From Candidatus Fermentithermobacillus carboniphilus (lineage in GTDB: Bacteria > Bacillota > Sulfobacillia > Fermentithermobacillales > Fermentithermobacillaceae), in the NCBI GenBank assembly GCA_018208355.1, contig CP062796.1:62001-126000 (forward strand): a DNA stretch of 64,000 bases, written 5' to 3'. Below, piece by piece: positions 44,394 through 53,784 of the stretch. The notes under the pieces are model-generated. The model saw nothing but the letters and a program-made list of their open reading frames with translations. It did not search any database and was not told the DNA's origin. A program made the translations under genes and the position numbers. Numbering within the stretch: the first letter of the stretch is position 1; every line of letters starts with the position of its first letter.

Positions 44394-45151
44394 CTCTTCT
44401 CGACGAACACTACTGGCTTTCGAAAGCCCTCTCGGGCAATATTCCCGCCCACATCGGCATTATCATGGACGGGAATGGTCGCTGGGCGCAGAAACGAGGG
44501 CTTCCTCGTCATGAGGGACACAGGGCAGGAGTCGAGAGCATACGTAGGTGCCTTCCTGCCCTGTTAAACATCGGGGTGCGCTATTGTACTCTGTTCGTTT
44601 TCTCGACGGAGAACTGGAAAAGGCCCAAGGACGAAGTCGATTTCCTCATGAAACTCGTTGCCGATTACGCGGAGATGGACCGAGCCGACCTAATCCGCAA
44701 CGGTATCCGTGTGGTACCCATCGGGAGATGGGAAAGGCTTCCTTTCCCGGTGGTACAGGCGCTATCAAAAGTTGCCGCGGATACGCGGGACGGGAAAAAT
44801 CTCACCCTGTTTTTGGCAGTTAATTACGGAGGAAGGCAGGAGATCTTTGACGCCGCGGTGAGGCTGTGCAGGAAAGTTGAGGCGGGCGAGAAAAGATTGG
44901 ACGATCTGACCCTGGATGACTTTGCATCTTGTCTCTACACGGAGGGTATTCCCGATCCGGACCTTATCATCAGGACGTCGGGTGAAAAGCGTATATCCAA
45001 CTTTTTCTTGTGGCAAGCAGCTTACTCCGAGTTCGTGTTCACTGACGTGCTCTGGCCAGATTTCGGGCCTAAGGACCTCTACATGGCTGTTGTGGAGTTT
45101 TCGGGACGTATTAGAAGGTTCGGCGGCACAGGTGAGAAGACGAAAGGGTGA
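44390..45151 (+). CDS. uppS: Undecaprenyl diphosphate synthase
   Basis: 253 residues. It makes the C55 lipid carrier for cell-wall synthesis. HIGIIMDGNGRWAQKRGLPR carries the catalytic Asp27; LFVFSTENWKRPKDEV and PDLIIRTSGEKRISNFFLWQ are conserved. GTG start overlapping frr, and its end overlaps cdsA by 4 nt. Confidence 0.97.
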   Translation: MTLLDEHYWLSKALSGNIPAHIGIIMDGNGRWAQKRGLPRHEGHRAGVESIRRCLPALLNIGVRYCTLFVFSTENWKRPKDEVDFLMKLVADYAEMDRADLIRNGIRVVPIGRWERLPFPVVQALSKVAADTRDGKNLTLFLAVNYGGRQEIFDAAVRLCRKVEAGEKRLDDLTLDDFASCLYTEGIPDPDLIIRTSGEKRISNFFLWQAAYSEFVFTDVLWPDFGPKDLYMAVVEFSGRIRRFGGTGEKTKG

Positions 45152-45942
45152 AGCTCCCGGTGCTCAGAGAAAGGGTCCTGTCGGCTTTCGTTGTAGTGCC
45201 GGTCATGCTCTGGGCCTTTTACGCCGGAGGCTGGGGATTCTTACTTGTGATAGCAATAATTGCCACGTTCACGTCTATGGAGTACCGCAAACTTTTGGCC
45301 AATGTGGGGGTTGAGATAGAACTTGTTTTTGTGCCGGTGTGCGTTCTCGTCGCCCTGTCGGGTTATGCGGGTCGTCCGTACTTTTTCGTCGCGGCGCTCA
45401 CCGGGGGAGCCCTCGTTCTCCTTTCCTCGTCTTTAAAGAGAGGGGCACCTTCGGCGATGTACAGCGTGGCTGGAGAGATGTATTTAGGTGGCCTCCTCGG
45501 GACCCTGTGCCTTCTGAGAGTGGGGCCGGGCGGCAAGCAGTGGACTCTATTCATCCTGTTCGTAACCTGGGCCACCGACGTTGGGGCTTATTTCGGGGGA
45601 AGAGTTTTCGGTCATCACAAGCTGGCCCCTTCTATCAGCCCGGGGAAATCATGGGAAGGCGCTATTTCTGGCTTTTGCGCCGCCGTGGCTGTCGCCGGAT
45701 TTGTGGGGCGGCTGTGGGGCTTTGCTCCGGTTTTCAGTCTCCTGGCTGGAGCTATTCTGGCGGTACTCGCAGAGGTCGGTGATCTCGTGGAATCGGTACT
45801 GAAAAGACACTGTAACGTAAAAGATTCTGGGAAGGTCATTCCGGGCCACGGAGGTTTTCTGGACAGGTTCGACAGTCTCCTTTTTACCAGTGCCGGGGGG
45901 CTTCTGATTCGCAGCATTCACAGGATGCTCTTTTACTCGTAA
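45148..45942 (+). CDS. cdsA: Phosphatidate cytidylyltransferase
   Basis: 264 residues, integral membrane, about seven to eight hydrophobic segments. It makes CDP-diacylglycerol for phospholipid synthesis. The signature is near the C-terminus: KRHCNVKDSGKVIPGHGGFL, then DRFDSLLFT. TDVGAYFGGRVFG is the other conserved block. GTG start overlapping uppS. Confidence 0.96.
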   Translation: MKLPVLRERVLSAFVVVPVMLWAFYAGGWGFLLVIAIIATFTSMEYRKLLANVGVEIELVFVPVCVLVALSGYAGRPYFFVAALTGGALVLLSSSLKRGAPSAMYSVAGEMYLGGLLGTLCLLRVGPGGKQWTLFILFVTWATDVGAYFGGRVFGHHKLAPSISPGKSWEGAISGFCAAVAVAGFVGRLWGFAPVFSLLAGAILAVLAEVGDLVESVLKRHCNVKDSGKVIPGHGGFLDRFDSLLFTSAGGLLIRSIHRMLFYS

Positions 45943-45960
45943 GTATCGGGAGCGGTTACT

Positions 45961-46998
45961 TTGAATAGGAGTACTCTGGCGTATCTCTCGTTTCTATTCA
46001 TAGGCATATATGTTTTCCTGCGTTTTTTCTTGCCGCATATCTTGCCATTTGCAATAGGCGTATTTTTGGCTTTCCTCCTTGATCCCGCCGTCAGCTTTAT
46101 TTCGAGGCGGTTGCGTGTGAGCCGCGGTCTTTCTGCTTTTCTTGTGCTCTTGCTTCTTTTAGGAGGCATGGGCTTCTTTCTAACCTGGGGGATCGCCCGC
46201 ATCGCTAGCGAGCTTTCGGACCTTTACGGATATTTTCCCCAGTACTACGGCGAGTTTACCCGGATAATGGGAGAGGTCCTCAGGGTTGCCGGCGAAGTGT
46301 CTCAGAGGCTACCCGAACCCCTGGCGCGAGTTGCCCAGGACCAGTGGAATAGGCTTTACAGCGTCCTTTCTCGGGCGGTTTCGGGGGCGGGGTCGCTTGT
46401 CCGCGGGGTACCGGGATTTTCGATAACGATGATTTTCACTATACTGTCGACGTATTTCATGATCAAAGATAGGGCTGCTATAGGGGCTTTCCTGAGGTCC
46501 ATAGTTCCTCCTAAAGCCTTCGATAGCTTCAAAAATGTCGAGGTTGATATCTTGACCGGCGTCGCCGGGTTTGTGAGGGCTCAAGTCCTTCTGGTTTTGC
46601 TTACAATGGTCGTGAACGTCATCGGTCTTTCTGTGCTGAACACACGTTACGCTGTGGCACTCGGGCTGCTCCTGGCGATTCTCGACATTCTGCCGATAGT
46701 AGGTCCCGGGCTCGTATATTTCCCCTGGGTCTTCTACCACCTGGTTTGGGGCAACGTCGCTACCGGTGTAGGCCTCGCTGTACTCTATGCAGGCGTATCA
46801 TTCTTAAGGCAGGTAGTCCAGACTCACCTGGTGGGTAGAGAGATGGGACTGCACCCGTTGGTCACTCTGATATCGCTTTACATAGGGTTCAGGCTCTTCG
46901 GCGCACCCGGCCTCGTCTACGGTCCCCTTGTAGCCATACTCGTCAAAGGGTTGTGGGCCTCGGGAATAATCCCGCATGAAGGTGGTGCGGAAAACTGA
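45961..46998 (+). CDS. AI-2E-family permease, YtvI-like
   Basis: 345 residues, seven to eight membrane segments in the AI-2E transporter-like fold. N-terminal hydrophobic pair, then a long soluble region (about 80-150), then blocks such as YFMIKDRAAIGAFLRSIVPP and LLAILDILPIVGPGLVYFPW. The best match by memory is the sporulation membrane protein YtvI; a general transporter is the alternative. TTG start. It lies between cdsA and dxr and its stop overlaps the dxr start. Confidence 0.8.
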   Translation: MNRSTLAYLSFLFIGIYVFLRFFLPHILPFAIGVFLAFLLDPAVSFISRRLRVSRGLSAFLVLLLLLGGMGFFLTWGIARIASELSDLYGYFPQYYGEFTRIMGEVLRVAGEVSQRLPEPLARVAQDQWNRLYSVLSRAVSGAGSLVRGVPGFSITMIFTILSTYFMIKDRAAIGAFLRSIVPPKAFDSFKNVEVDILTGVAGFVRAQVLLVLLTMVVNVIGLSVLNTRYAVALGLLLAILDILPIVGPGLVYFPWVFYHLVWGNVATGVGLAVLYAGVSFLRQVVQTHLVGREMGLHPLVTLISLYIGFRLFGAPGLVYGPLVAILVKGLWASGIIPHEGGAEN

Positions 46999-48158
46999 AA
47001 ACCATTTCTCTCTTGGGTAGCACGGGTTCAATTGGGAAGCATTGTCTCGAAGTCGTCGCTCAGGACCCGGAGCTCAAGGTGGTGGCCCTCGCCGCCGGGA
47101 AGGACTGGCAAAGCGTCCTTCGTCAGGCGAAAGATTTTGGCGTAAGGGTAGTGGCTTTTTGGGATGAAGAGGCTGCCTCAAAGGCGGAATCGGAAAAGCA
47201 TGCTCTGGGGCTATCCCGCCTCGAAATAAGGGCTTCAGGAGAGGGAGTCGAGAGTCTGGCGACGCTGGAAGACGCAGACATCGTCGTGCATGCTATTCCC
47301 GGATTCAGGGGCATACGGCCACTTCTTTCGGCTCTGGCGAGAGGAAAGAAGGTGGCTTTTGCAGGGAAAGAAGCTCTGGTTTCGGCGGGAGACTTGGTTG
47401 CCCCTTATCTCAGAAAAGACCGTAGCCTTCTCATACCGGTCGACTCCGAACATTCAGCCATTTTTCAGTGTCTTCAGGGCGAAAGACTTGAGGATGTTGA
47501 TGAGATCATCCTCACGGCTTCGGGCGGAGCGTTCAGGGATCGCACGCTCGATGAGATGAGAGCCATCACGAAGGAAGAAGCTCTTTGCCATCCCACGTGG
47601 AAGATGGGCCCCAAAGTGACTGTGGATTCGGCGACTCTTTTCAACAAAACGCTCGAGGTCATCGAAGCTCACCACCTATTCGGAGTTGGGTACGAGAGGA
47701 TAAGGGTCGTGATCCATCGAGAAAGCGTGATCCATTCCATGGTGATGTTCAGGGATGGCAGTGTAAAGGCACAGTTGGCCGTCCCCGATATGAAACTCCC
47801 TATATCGTACGCGTTACATTACCCGCAACGAGGAGAAAGACCCGTACCAAAGCTATGGCCTATTTTGGGGAAACTGTCTTTTGAACTTCCCGATACGGAG
47901 CGGTTTCCCTGTCTTACGCTCGGGTACGAAGCCGGCAGGATCGGGGGAACGGCCCCGTGCGTGCTTTCGTACGCTGACGAGGTTCTGGTCGGAGAATTTT
48001 TGGCTGGCAGGATCGGGTTTTTAGACATCTACCGAATATTAAAAAAGGTTCTAGACATGTACGAACCTAGGGAAGTCACCTGCGTTGAAGTGCTTGAGGA
48101 AGAAGTCAGGCGGATGGATAGAGTGATAAGAGACATGCTCCTGGTATCTGGTACGTAG
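46995..48158 (+). CDS. dxr: 1-deoxy-D-xylulose 5-phosphate reductoisomerase
   Basis: 387 residues from a CTG codon at 46995. It catalyses the first committed step of the MEP isoprenoid pathway. With the CTG start, the N-terminus reads KTISLLGSTGSIGKHCLEVV, a complete NADPH-binding first strand. The next possible start (TTG 47013) would cut that strand off. GAAGGTGG lies 8 nt before CTG, and a TGA in frame rules out starts further up. The substrate site includes EHSAIFQCLQ, LTASGGAFRD, HPTWKMGPKVTVDSATLFNK and VHRES-like VIHRESVIHSMV. CTG starts are rare. Confidence 0.93.
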   Translation: MKTISLLGSTGSIGKHCLEVVAQDPELKVVALAAGKDWQSVLRQAKDFGVRVVAFWDEEAASKAESEKHALGLSRLEIRASGEGVESLATLEDADIVVHAIPGFRGIRPLLSALARGKKVAFAGKEALVSAGDLVAPYLRKDRSLLIPVDSEHSAIFQCLQGERLEDVDEIILTASGGAFRDRTLDEMRAITKEEALCHPTWKMGPKVTVDSATLFNKTLEVIEAHHLFGVGYERIRVVIHRESVIHSMVMFRDGSVKAQLAVPDMKLPISYALHYPQRGERPVPKLWPILGKLSFELPDTERFPCLTLGYEAGRIGGTAPCVLSYADEVLVGEFLAGRIGFLDIYRILKKVLDMYEPREVTCVEVLEEEVRRMDRVIRDMLLVSGT

Positions 48159-48239
48159 GTTGACGGAGTCTTTGAGGAGCCTGGCACGCAAGCGGCTCGG
48201 GTCGAGACTGTTTCCATATTGTGAGGAGTGGGTGGAGTC

Positions 48240-49271
48240 TTGCAACAAGCAGTCCTGGCGGTAGTGTTTCTCGGTATTCTTGTGATGTTTCACGAGATCG
48301 GTCATTTCGTAGCAGGTAGGATCCTGGGGGTGTTCATCCACGAGTTCAGCATAGGCTTCGGGCCGGCGATACTATCCTGGGTCCGGGGAGAAACCAGGTA
48401 CTCCCTGAGGATCATACCTCTCGGCGGTTACGTGCGGTTTGCCGGCGAGGAGGGGTCAGGCAAAGAGGAAGATAACAAGGTTCCCAGGGAAAGGCTTCTG
48501 TACTCCCAGTCGCCAGGAAGAAGGGCATTCATAGTCTTTTCCGGTCCCCTTATGAATCTCATCGTTGCCTCGGTTGCCTTCTTCTTGGTGTTCTCTTTCA
48601 TAGGAATAGCGCGACCGACAACGGTCGTCGGCGAAGTTGTTCCCGGATATCCGGCCGAAAAGAGCGGAGTGCAGCCTGGAGACCGCGTTCTAAAAGTAGA
48701 GGATGTCACGGTGGTTGAATGGCAAGACATGGTCAAGGTGGTCCAGAGGCGAGCGGGCATTCCCACGCGTCTTTCGCTCCAGAGGGGCTCACAGACCGTT
48801 GAGGTCACAGTTGTCCCAGTGGAAATGGGAGGCCAGGGGGTAATCGGAGTAAAAGCTTCTCTAACCGTGGTGCGGCTCGGTCTCGTCGAGGGACTGGTGG
48901 CCGGGGTAAAGGAGACGGTTCTCGTGTCCGTCGCATGGGCGCGGGGCATTTTCGCCATGATATCGGGAAAAGTAGCTCCTGAGGTGACGGGCCCAGTAGG
49001 CATAAGCCAGCTTTTGGGTGAGGCGGCCAGGATGGGCTTGAGCCAGCTGTTCTACCTGGTCGGCGCGCTTTCCGCGAATCTGGGTCTCATCAATCTCTTG
49101 CCGGTTCCCGCTCTCGATGGCTCAAGATTGCTTTTTGCGGGCTTGGAAGCGATCCGGGGAAAACCCATAGACCCGGAGAAGGAGAGTTTCGTTCATTTCG
49201 TGGGCTTCTTCTTGCTGATGATTCTTTTCGTGGTGATAACATATAAAGATATACTTCGTCTCATCAGGTGA
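48240..49271 (+). CDS. rseP: RseP-family site-2 protease
   Basis: 343 residues from TTG 48240. It is an intramembrane zinc metalloprotease. The active site is FHEIGH in the first membrane segment. There is one PDZ domain (PAEKSGVQPGDRVLKVEDVT) and the C-terminal metal-binding block is NLLPVPALDGSRL. It acts on anti-sigma factors or signal peptides in related species. The open frame begins at GTG 48228, but that abuts the SD, so the TTG is preferred. Standard neighbour of dxr and ispG. Confidence 0.95.
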   Translation: MQQAVLAVVFLGILVMFHEIGHFVAGRILGVFIHEFSIGFGPAILSWVRGETRYSLRIIPLGGYVRFAGEEGSGKEEDNKVPRERLLYSQSPGRRAFIVFSGPLMNLIVASVAFFLVFSFIGIARPTTVVGEVVPGYPAEKSGVQPGDRVLKVEDVTVVEWQDMVKVVQRRAGIPTRLSLQRGSQTVEVTVVPVEMGGQGVIGVKASLTVVRLGLVEGLVAGVKETVLVSVAWARGIFAMISGKVAPEVTGPVGISQLLGEAARMGLSQLFYLVGALSANLGLINLLPVPALDGSRLLFAGLEAIRGKPIDPEKESFVHFVGFFLLMILFVVITYKDILRLIR

Positions 49272-50411
49272 ATGTTGAAAATGAAATCCGATTGCCTGTT
49301 CCATCGCAGGAAGACAACGCCGGTACAGTGTGGAAATGTGGTTATCGGCGGGGATGCCCCTATCTCGATCCAGACTATGACCAAATGCGACACTAAAGAC
49401 GTACCTGCTGTGGTACGTGAAATACGTGAAGCTGTATCTCTGGGTGCCGAGATCGTTCGGGTGTCAGTCTCTGACGTAGAAGCGGCGAGGGCGATAAAAA
49501 GTATCAAGCAAGAAGTATCCTGCCCCGTGGTGGCTGACATCCACTTTGACTACAGGCTGGCTCTTGCCGCCATAGAAAACGGCGCCGACAAAATCAGGGT
49601 GAATCCCGGAAACATCGGGGGCAAGGACCGCTTGCTCCAGGTGGCGGAGGCCGCACGGGCGAGAGGAGTAGCCATCAGGATAGGTGTCAACTCAGGCTCT
49701 CTCGAAAGAGATATCCTCGAAAAATTCGGAGCTCCAACTCCGGAAGCCATGGTCGAGAGCGCCAAGAGACACCTTGAATACCTGGAATCTCACGGTGTGG
49801 ACGGAATTGTCCTTTCGCTCAAATCTTCTAGCGTGAAAGATACAATCAGGTCCTACGTGCTCATGGCCCGTGAAACGCTATGGCCTTTTCACATAGGGGT
49901 CACCGAGGCGGGCCCGGGCCTGAAAGGGACGGTTAAGTCGACGTCAGGGATCGGGGCTCTTTTGGCCATGGGTATCGGGGATACTATCCGGGTTTCCCTC
50001 ACGGGACCGTCGAGGGACGAGGTTGTGGTAGGAAAAGAAATCCTCCAGGCTCTCGAGATCAGACGATTTGGCCCCGACATTATCTCCTGCCCCACGTGTG
50101 GCAGGACTCAGGTAGACCTTATCCCCATAGCAAAGAAGGTCGCCGAGGAAGTCAAAGATCTCGAGGTTCCTTTGAAAATTGCCGTCATGGGCTGTCCCGT
50201 GAACGGACCCGGGGAAGCTCGAGAGGCAGACGTCGGCGTCGCGTGCGGTCGGGAGGGGGGCGTCTTGTTCTCCCACGGCAAGGTCATCGGCAGGGTGTCT
50301 TCTGAAAACATGGTAACTGCCCTCCTGGACCTTGTCAGGGAAGAAGCAGAGAAGTTCCGGAGGGAGCAAATTGGATCCAGTGATCGTAAAACCCAATGCG
50401 GAAAACCTTAA
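49272..50411 (+). CDS. ispG: 4-hydroxy-3-methylbut-2-en-1-yl diphosphate synthase
   Basis: 379 residues. It is a [4Fe-4S] enzyme of the MEP pathway. A TIM barrel starts with VQCGNVVIGGDAPISIQTMT and holds ADIHFDYRLALAAIENGADK. The C-terminal cluster-binding Cys residues are in SCPTCGRTQVDLI and CPVNGPGEAREADVG. The start adjoins the rseP stop. A short C-terminal extension (KFRREQIGSSDRKTQC) reads through the polC SD, and the two genes overlap by 41 nt. Confidence 0.97.
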   Translation: MLKMKSDCLFHRRKTTPVQCGNVVIGGDAPISIQTMTKCDTKDVPAVVREIREAVSLGAEIVRVSVSDVEAARAIKSIKQEVSCPVVADIHFDYRLALAAIENGADKIRVNPGNIGGKDRLLQVAEAARARGVAIRIGVNSGSLERDILEKFGAPTPEAMVESAKRHLEYLESHGVDGIVLSLKSSSVKDTIRSYVLMARETLWPFHIGVTEAGPGLKGTVKSTSGIGALLAMGIGDTIRVSLTGPSRDEVVVGKEILQALEIRRFGPDIISCPTCGRTQVDLIPIAKKVAEEVKDLEVPLKIAVMGCPVNGPGEAREADVGVACGREGGVLFSHGKVIGRVSSENMVTALLDLVREEAEKFRREQIGSSDRKTQCGKP

Positions 50412-53400
50412 ACTGAGCCAGATAGTCGAACCAACCGGCTTGTCCGATGAAAACATTCTGCCGTTTCTCCGAGTAACCGGGATCGAGGTGGATACGGCTG
50501 GGGCGACGTGGTCCGTTGACCTGGATGTGATTGACAGGGAAGCGTGGCTGAAAACGGCTTCTAAGATGTCCGGAGAAGAATTTGACCTGTGTCTGGCAAG
50601 AGCGGGACAGGAACTCCGGAAAAAGGTCCCTGGTCTTGAGAAGGTATACTGGAGACTTCCAGAAGATTGTCGGTCCGTGTTGAGGAAAGGCCCGGGGACG
50701 AACGGGAATTCTAAATCGAACAACGGGAAAACGAATAATAATGGGGGCAGCGGCGAACCGGGAGTCCTTGTCGGCAAACCTATCCGCACCACGCCGGTAC
50801 CGATATCAGGCATTACTGGCGGCGAGAAGGAAAGCGTGACCGTGTCAGGTGAAGTAGTCGAGGTGACCTGGAAGCAGGGTCAATCCGGAGAGTTTGTAGG
50901 TACACTCATCGTCACCGACAGGACTGACTCTATCACGGTAAAGATCTTCTCTAAAGAAGGGAAAATCGATGAGATTTCGGAAGGAAGCTTTGTGACCGTG
51001 AGAGGCAGGGTACGCTTGGACAGGCTGGATTCGGAACCTGTCATCATATGCAGTGACTTGTGCCTATCGGAGCCCGTCATAAGAGAGGATACGGCTCCTT
51101 TCAAGAGGGTGGAACTACACCTTCACACGAAGATGAGTCAGATGGACTCAGTACTCGACCTGTCAAAAGCGGTGGCCCGGGCAAAACGCTGGGGTCACCA
51201 GGCCATTGCCGTGACTGACCATGGTGTAGTGCAGGCGTTTCCCGAAGCGGCTGTCTTAGGGCAAAAATATGGGATCAAGATTATCTACGGAGTAGAGGGT
51301 TACCTCGTTGAAGACAATGACGAGAAGGGACAAGCGTATCACGTTATCCTGCTGGCCAAGACACAGAAGGGACTGAGAAACCTCTACGAAATCATCACAA
51401 AATCTCATCTTGAGTACTTCTACCGGACCCCCCGGATCCCGAGGAACCTTCTTTCAAACAAGAGGGAAGGGCTGATCGTAGGTTCAGCGTGTGAAGCCGG
51501 CGAGGTGTTCCGCGCGGTCATCTCCGGCAAAAGCGACGACGAGATCAAGAAGATAGCGTCATTCTACGATTATCTGGAAATTCAGCCCCTAGAGAACAAC
51601 AGTTTCTTGCTATCCGAAGGCACCGTGAAGGACCGGGACGCGCTTGCAGAACTTAACAGGCGAATATACCGACTTAGCAAAGAACTCGGAAAGCCCTGCG
51701 TGGTCACATGCGATGTCCATTACCTCGACCCGGAGGACGAAATATACCGTACGCTTCTCCTTTCCGGGAAAGGCATGGCGGAAGGGGAACGGACTGTCCC
51801 CCTTTACTTCAGGACAACCGGGGAGCTCCTGGAGGAAACTGCAAGGTACCTCGGAGAAGAAGCGGCAAAAGAGGTGGTCGTGGATAACCCATGCAGAATA
51901 GCTGCTTCTTGTGAAGATATCGCTCCGGTCCCCGAAGGATCGTATTTCCCATCCCTGGATAATGCCGATTCCATCTTGAGGGAACTGACTGAACAGGGAG
52001 CAAAGAAGAGATACGGGGAAAACCTGCCTCCTATAGTAAAGGCAAGGTTAGAGAAAGAACTATCGGCTATAATCGGCAACGGGTTCTCTTCGCTCTACCT
52101 TATCGCCATCAGGATGGTTCAAAAGTCTCTCCAAGATGGGTATCTCGTGGGGTCTCGAGGCTCAGTGGGGTCTTCGTTGGTCGCGACTTGCACGGGTATT
52201 ACCGAGGTAAACCCACTGGTTCCTCACTATGTGTGTCCGAGGTGCTACTGGACGAAGTTTTTCGAAGATGGATCTTATGGATCGGGTTTCGACCTTCCCA
52301 GGGCAAAATGCCCTCAGTGCGGTGAGGAACTGCTCCGGGACGGCCAAGACATCCCCTTTGAGACTTTCATGGGATTCAAAGGAGAGAAAGTTCCCGACAT
52401 CGACCTCAATTTCTCAGGTGAAGAGCAGGGAGAAATGTTCAAGTTTGCCTCGGAACTCTTGGGTGAGCGGAACGTATTTCGGGCTGGAACAATAGGGACA
52501 ATCGCCCGGAAAACCGCTTTCGGTTTCGTGAAACACTTTGCCGAAGAGCACGGGAAAACCTTCCGGAAAGCTGAGGAGGTCCGGCTGGCCAAGGGAATCG
52601 AAGGAGTCAAGAGGACAACCGGGCAGCACCCTGGAGGGGTGATGGTCATACCCAGGGGAAAAGACGTCTTAGAGTTCACGCCGCTTCAGTATCCCGCTGA
52701 TGACCGGAATTCCGGGGCCATAACCACGCACTTTGACTACAACTCGATTTCCGGCCACCTCGTCAAAGTCGATATTCTGGGGCACGACGATCCGACCGTC
52801 CTTAAAATGCTCCACGAGCTCACTGGGATAGACCCGACGACCGTCCCCATGGATGATCCGGACACCCTGAGGCTTTTTTCGGGGGACAACCCGGATGACG
52901 TCGTGGGTATACCGGAGTTCGGCACGAGGTTTGTCCGCGGAATGCTGGCGGAGACAAAGCCAAGGTGTTTTTCAGACCTCGTCCGCATTTCGGGCCTGTC
53001 TCACGGTACGGACGTGTGGGCCAACAATGCCAGAGACCTCATCCGTGACAAAGTGGCGACTTTGGACCAGGTGATAGCTACCCGAGAAGATATATTTCTA
53101 TATCTCATGAAGATGGGTATGGAGGACGCTCTTGCTTTCTCCATAGCGGAAAAAGTCAGGAAAGGCAAGCCCCTTTCGGAACAGGACATTGCTCGGATGA
53201 AAGAGGTTTCTGTACCTGACTGGTACATTGAATCGTGCAAGAAAATCAGCTACCTGTTTCCCAAAGCCCACGCAGCGGCTTATGTCACCACTGCTTTCAG
53301 GATAGCCTATTTCAAAGTGCACCATCCTGTGGCCTTCTACGCGGCATATTTTTCTTTCCACGGTTCGTCGCTGACCACAGACCTCATGTACCTTTCGGCA

Positions 53401-53781
53401 CAGGAGTGGAAGGAGTACATCGAAAAGACCCTTTCTTCGCCAAACGCTTCGGCGAAAGAGCAGGAGGTGGCGGGGGCCCTGGAGGTAGCCCTTGAGATGG
53501 TGCGGAGAGGTATCAGATTTGCCAAACCCCACCTTTACATCTCCCAGGCAAAGAATTACGTCCCCCAGGGGGATACTCTCGTTCCGCCATTCGTCGCAAT
53601 TCCGGGTCTGGGAACTCAGGCGGCCAGCGCCATCGTCAACGCTAGGTCGGCCGGGGAGTTCACCTCCGTCGAAGATTTCAGAAAACGCACGCGCCTGGGG
53701 AAAAAAGTATGTGATATCCTGAAAAAAGAAGGTGTCCTCGCGGGGTTGCCAGAGAATTCCCAGCTATTGCTTTTTAAATGA
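50371..53781 (+). CDS. polC: PolC-type DNA polymerase III alpha subunit, exonuclease-less
   Basis: 1136 residues from TTG 50371 (GGAGGG, 6 nt). This is the replicase of Firmicutes. An N-terminal domain, an Asn/Gly/Lys-rich linker (about 110-130), an OB fold, then PHP (VELHLHTKMSQMDS; AVTDHGVVQAFPE). The polymerase has PDIDLNFSGEEQ and LVKVDILGHDDPT catalytic Asp residues, with the PolC zinc site (CPRC/CPQC). The usual PolC is about 1430 residues and carries a DnaQ-like exonuclease inside PHP. Here YGVEGYLVEDNDEKGQAYHV runs straight across that site and no exonuclease motif is seen. The shortfall of about 300 residues includes that domain. Confidence 0.96.
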   Translation: MDPVIVKPNAENLKLSQIVEPTGLSDENILPFLRVTGIEVDTAGATWSVDLDVIDREAWLKTASKMSGEEFDLCLARAGQELRKKVPGLEKVYWRLPEDCRSVLRKGPGTNGNSKSNNGKTNNNGGSGEPGVLVGKPIRTTPVPISGITGGEKESVTVSGEVVEVTWKQGQSGEFVGTLIVTDRTDSITVKIFSKEGKIDEISEGSFVTVRGRVRLDRLDSEPVIICSDLCLSEPVIREDTAPFKRVELHLHTKMSQMDSVLDLSKAVARAKRWGHQAIAVTDHGVVQAFPEAAVLGQKYGIKIIYGVEGYLVEDNDEKGQAYHVILLAKTQKGLRNLYEIITKSHLEYFYRTPRIPRNLLSNKREGLIVGSACEAGEVFRAVISGKSDDEIKKIASFYDYLEIQPLENNSFLLSEGTVKDRDALAELNRRIYRLSKELGKPCVVTCDVHYLDPEDEIYRTLLLSGKGMAEGERTVPLYFRTTGELLEETARYLGEEAAKEVVVDNPCRIAASCEDIAPVPEGSYFPSLDNADSILRELTEQGAKKRYGENLPPIVKARLEKELSAIIGNGFSSLYLIAIRMVQKSLQDGYLVGSRGSVGSSLVATCTGITEVNPLVPHYVCPRCYWTKFFEDGSYGSGFDLPRAKCPQCGEELLRDGQDIPFETFMGFKGEKVPDIDLNFSGEEQGEMFKFASELLGERNVFRAGTIGTIARKTAFGFVKHFAEEHGKTFRKAEEVRLAKGIEGVKRTTGQHPGGVMVIPRGKDVLEFTPLQYPADDRNSGAITTHFDYNSISGHLVKVDILGHDDPTVLKMLHELTGIDPTTVPMDDPDTLRLFSGDNPDDVVGIPEFGTRFVRGMLAETKPRCFSDLVRISGLSHGTDVWANNARDLIRDKVATLDQVIATREDIFLYLMKMGMEDALAFSIAEKVRKGKPLSEQDIARMKEVSVPDWYIESCKKISYLFPKAHAAAYVTTAFRIAYFKVHHPVAFYAAYFSFHGSSLTTDLMYLSAQEWKEYIEKTLSSPNASAKEQEVAGALEVALEMVRRGIRFAKPHLYISQAKNYVPQGDTLVPPFVAIPGLGTQAASAIVNARSAGEFTSVEDFRKRTRLGKKVCDILKKEGVLAGLPENSQLLLFK

Positions 53782-53784
53782 TGC

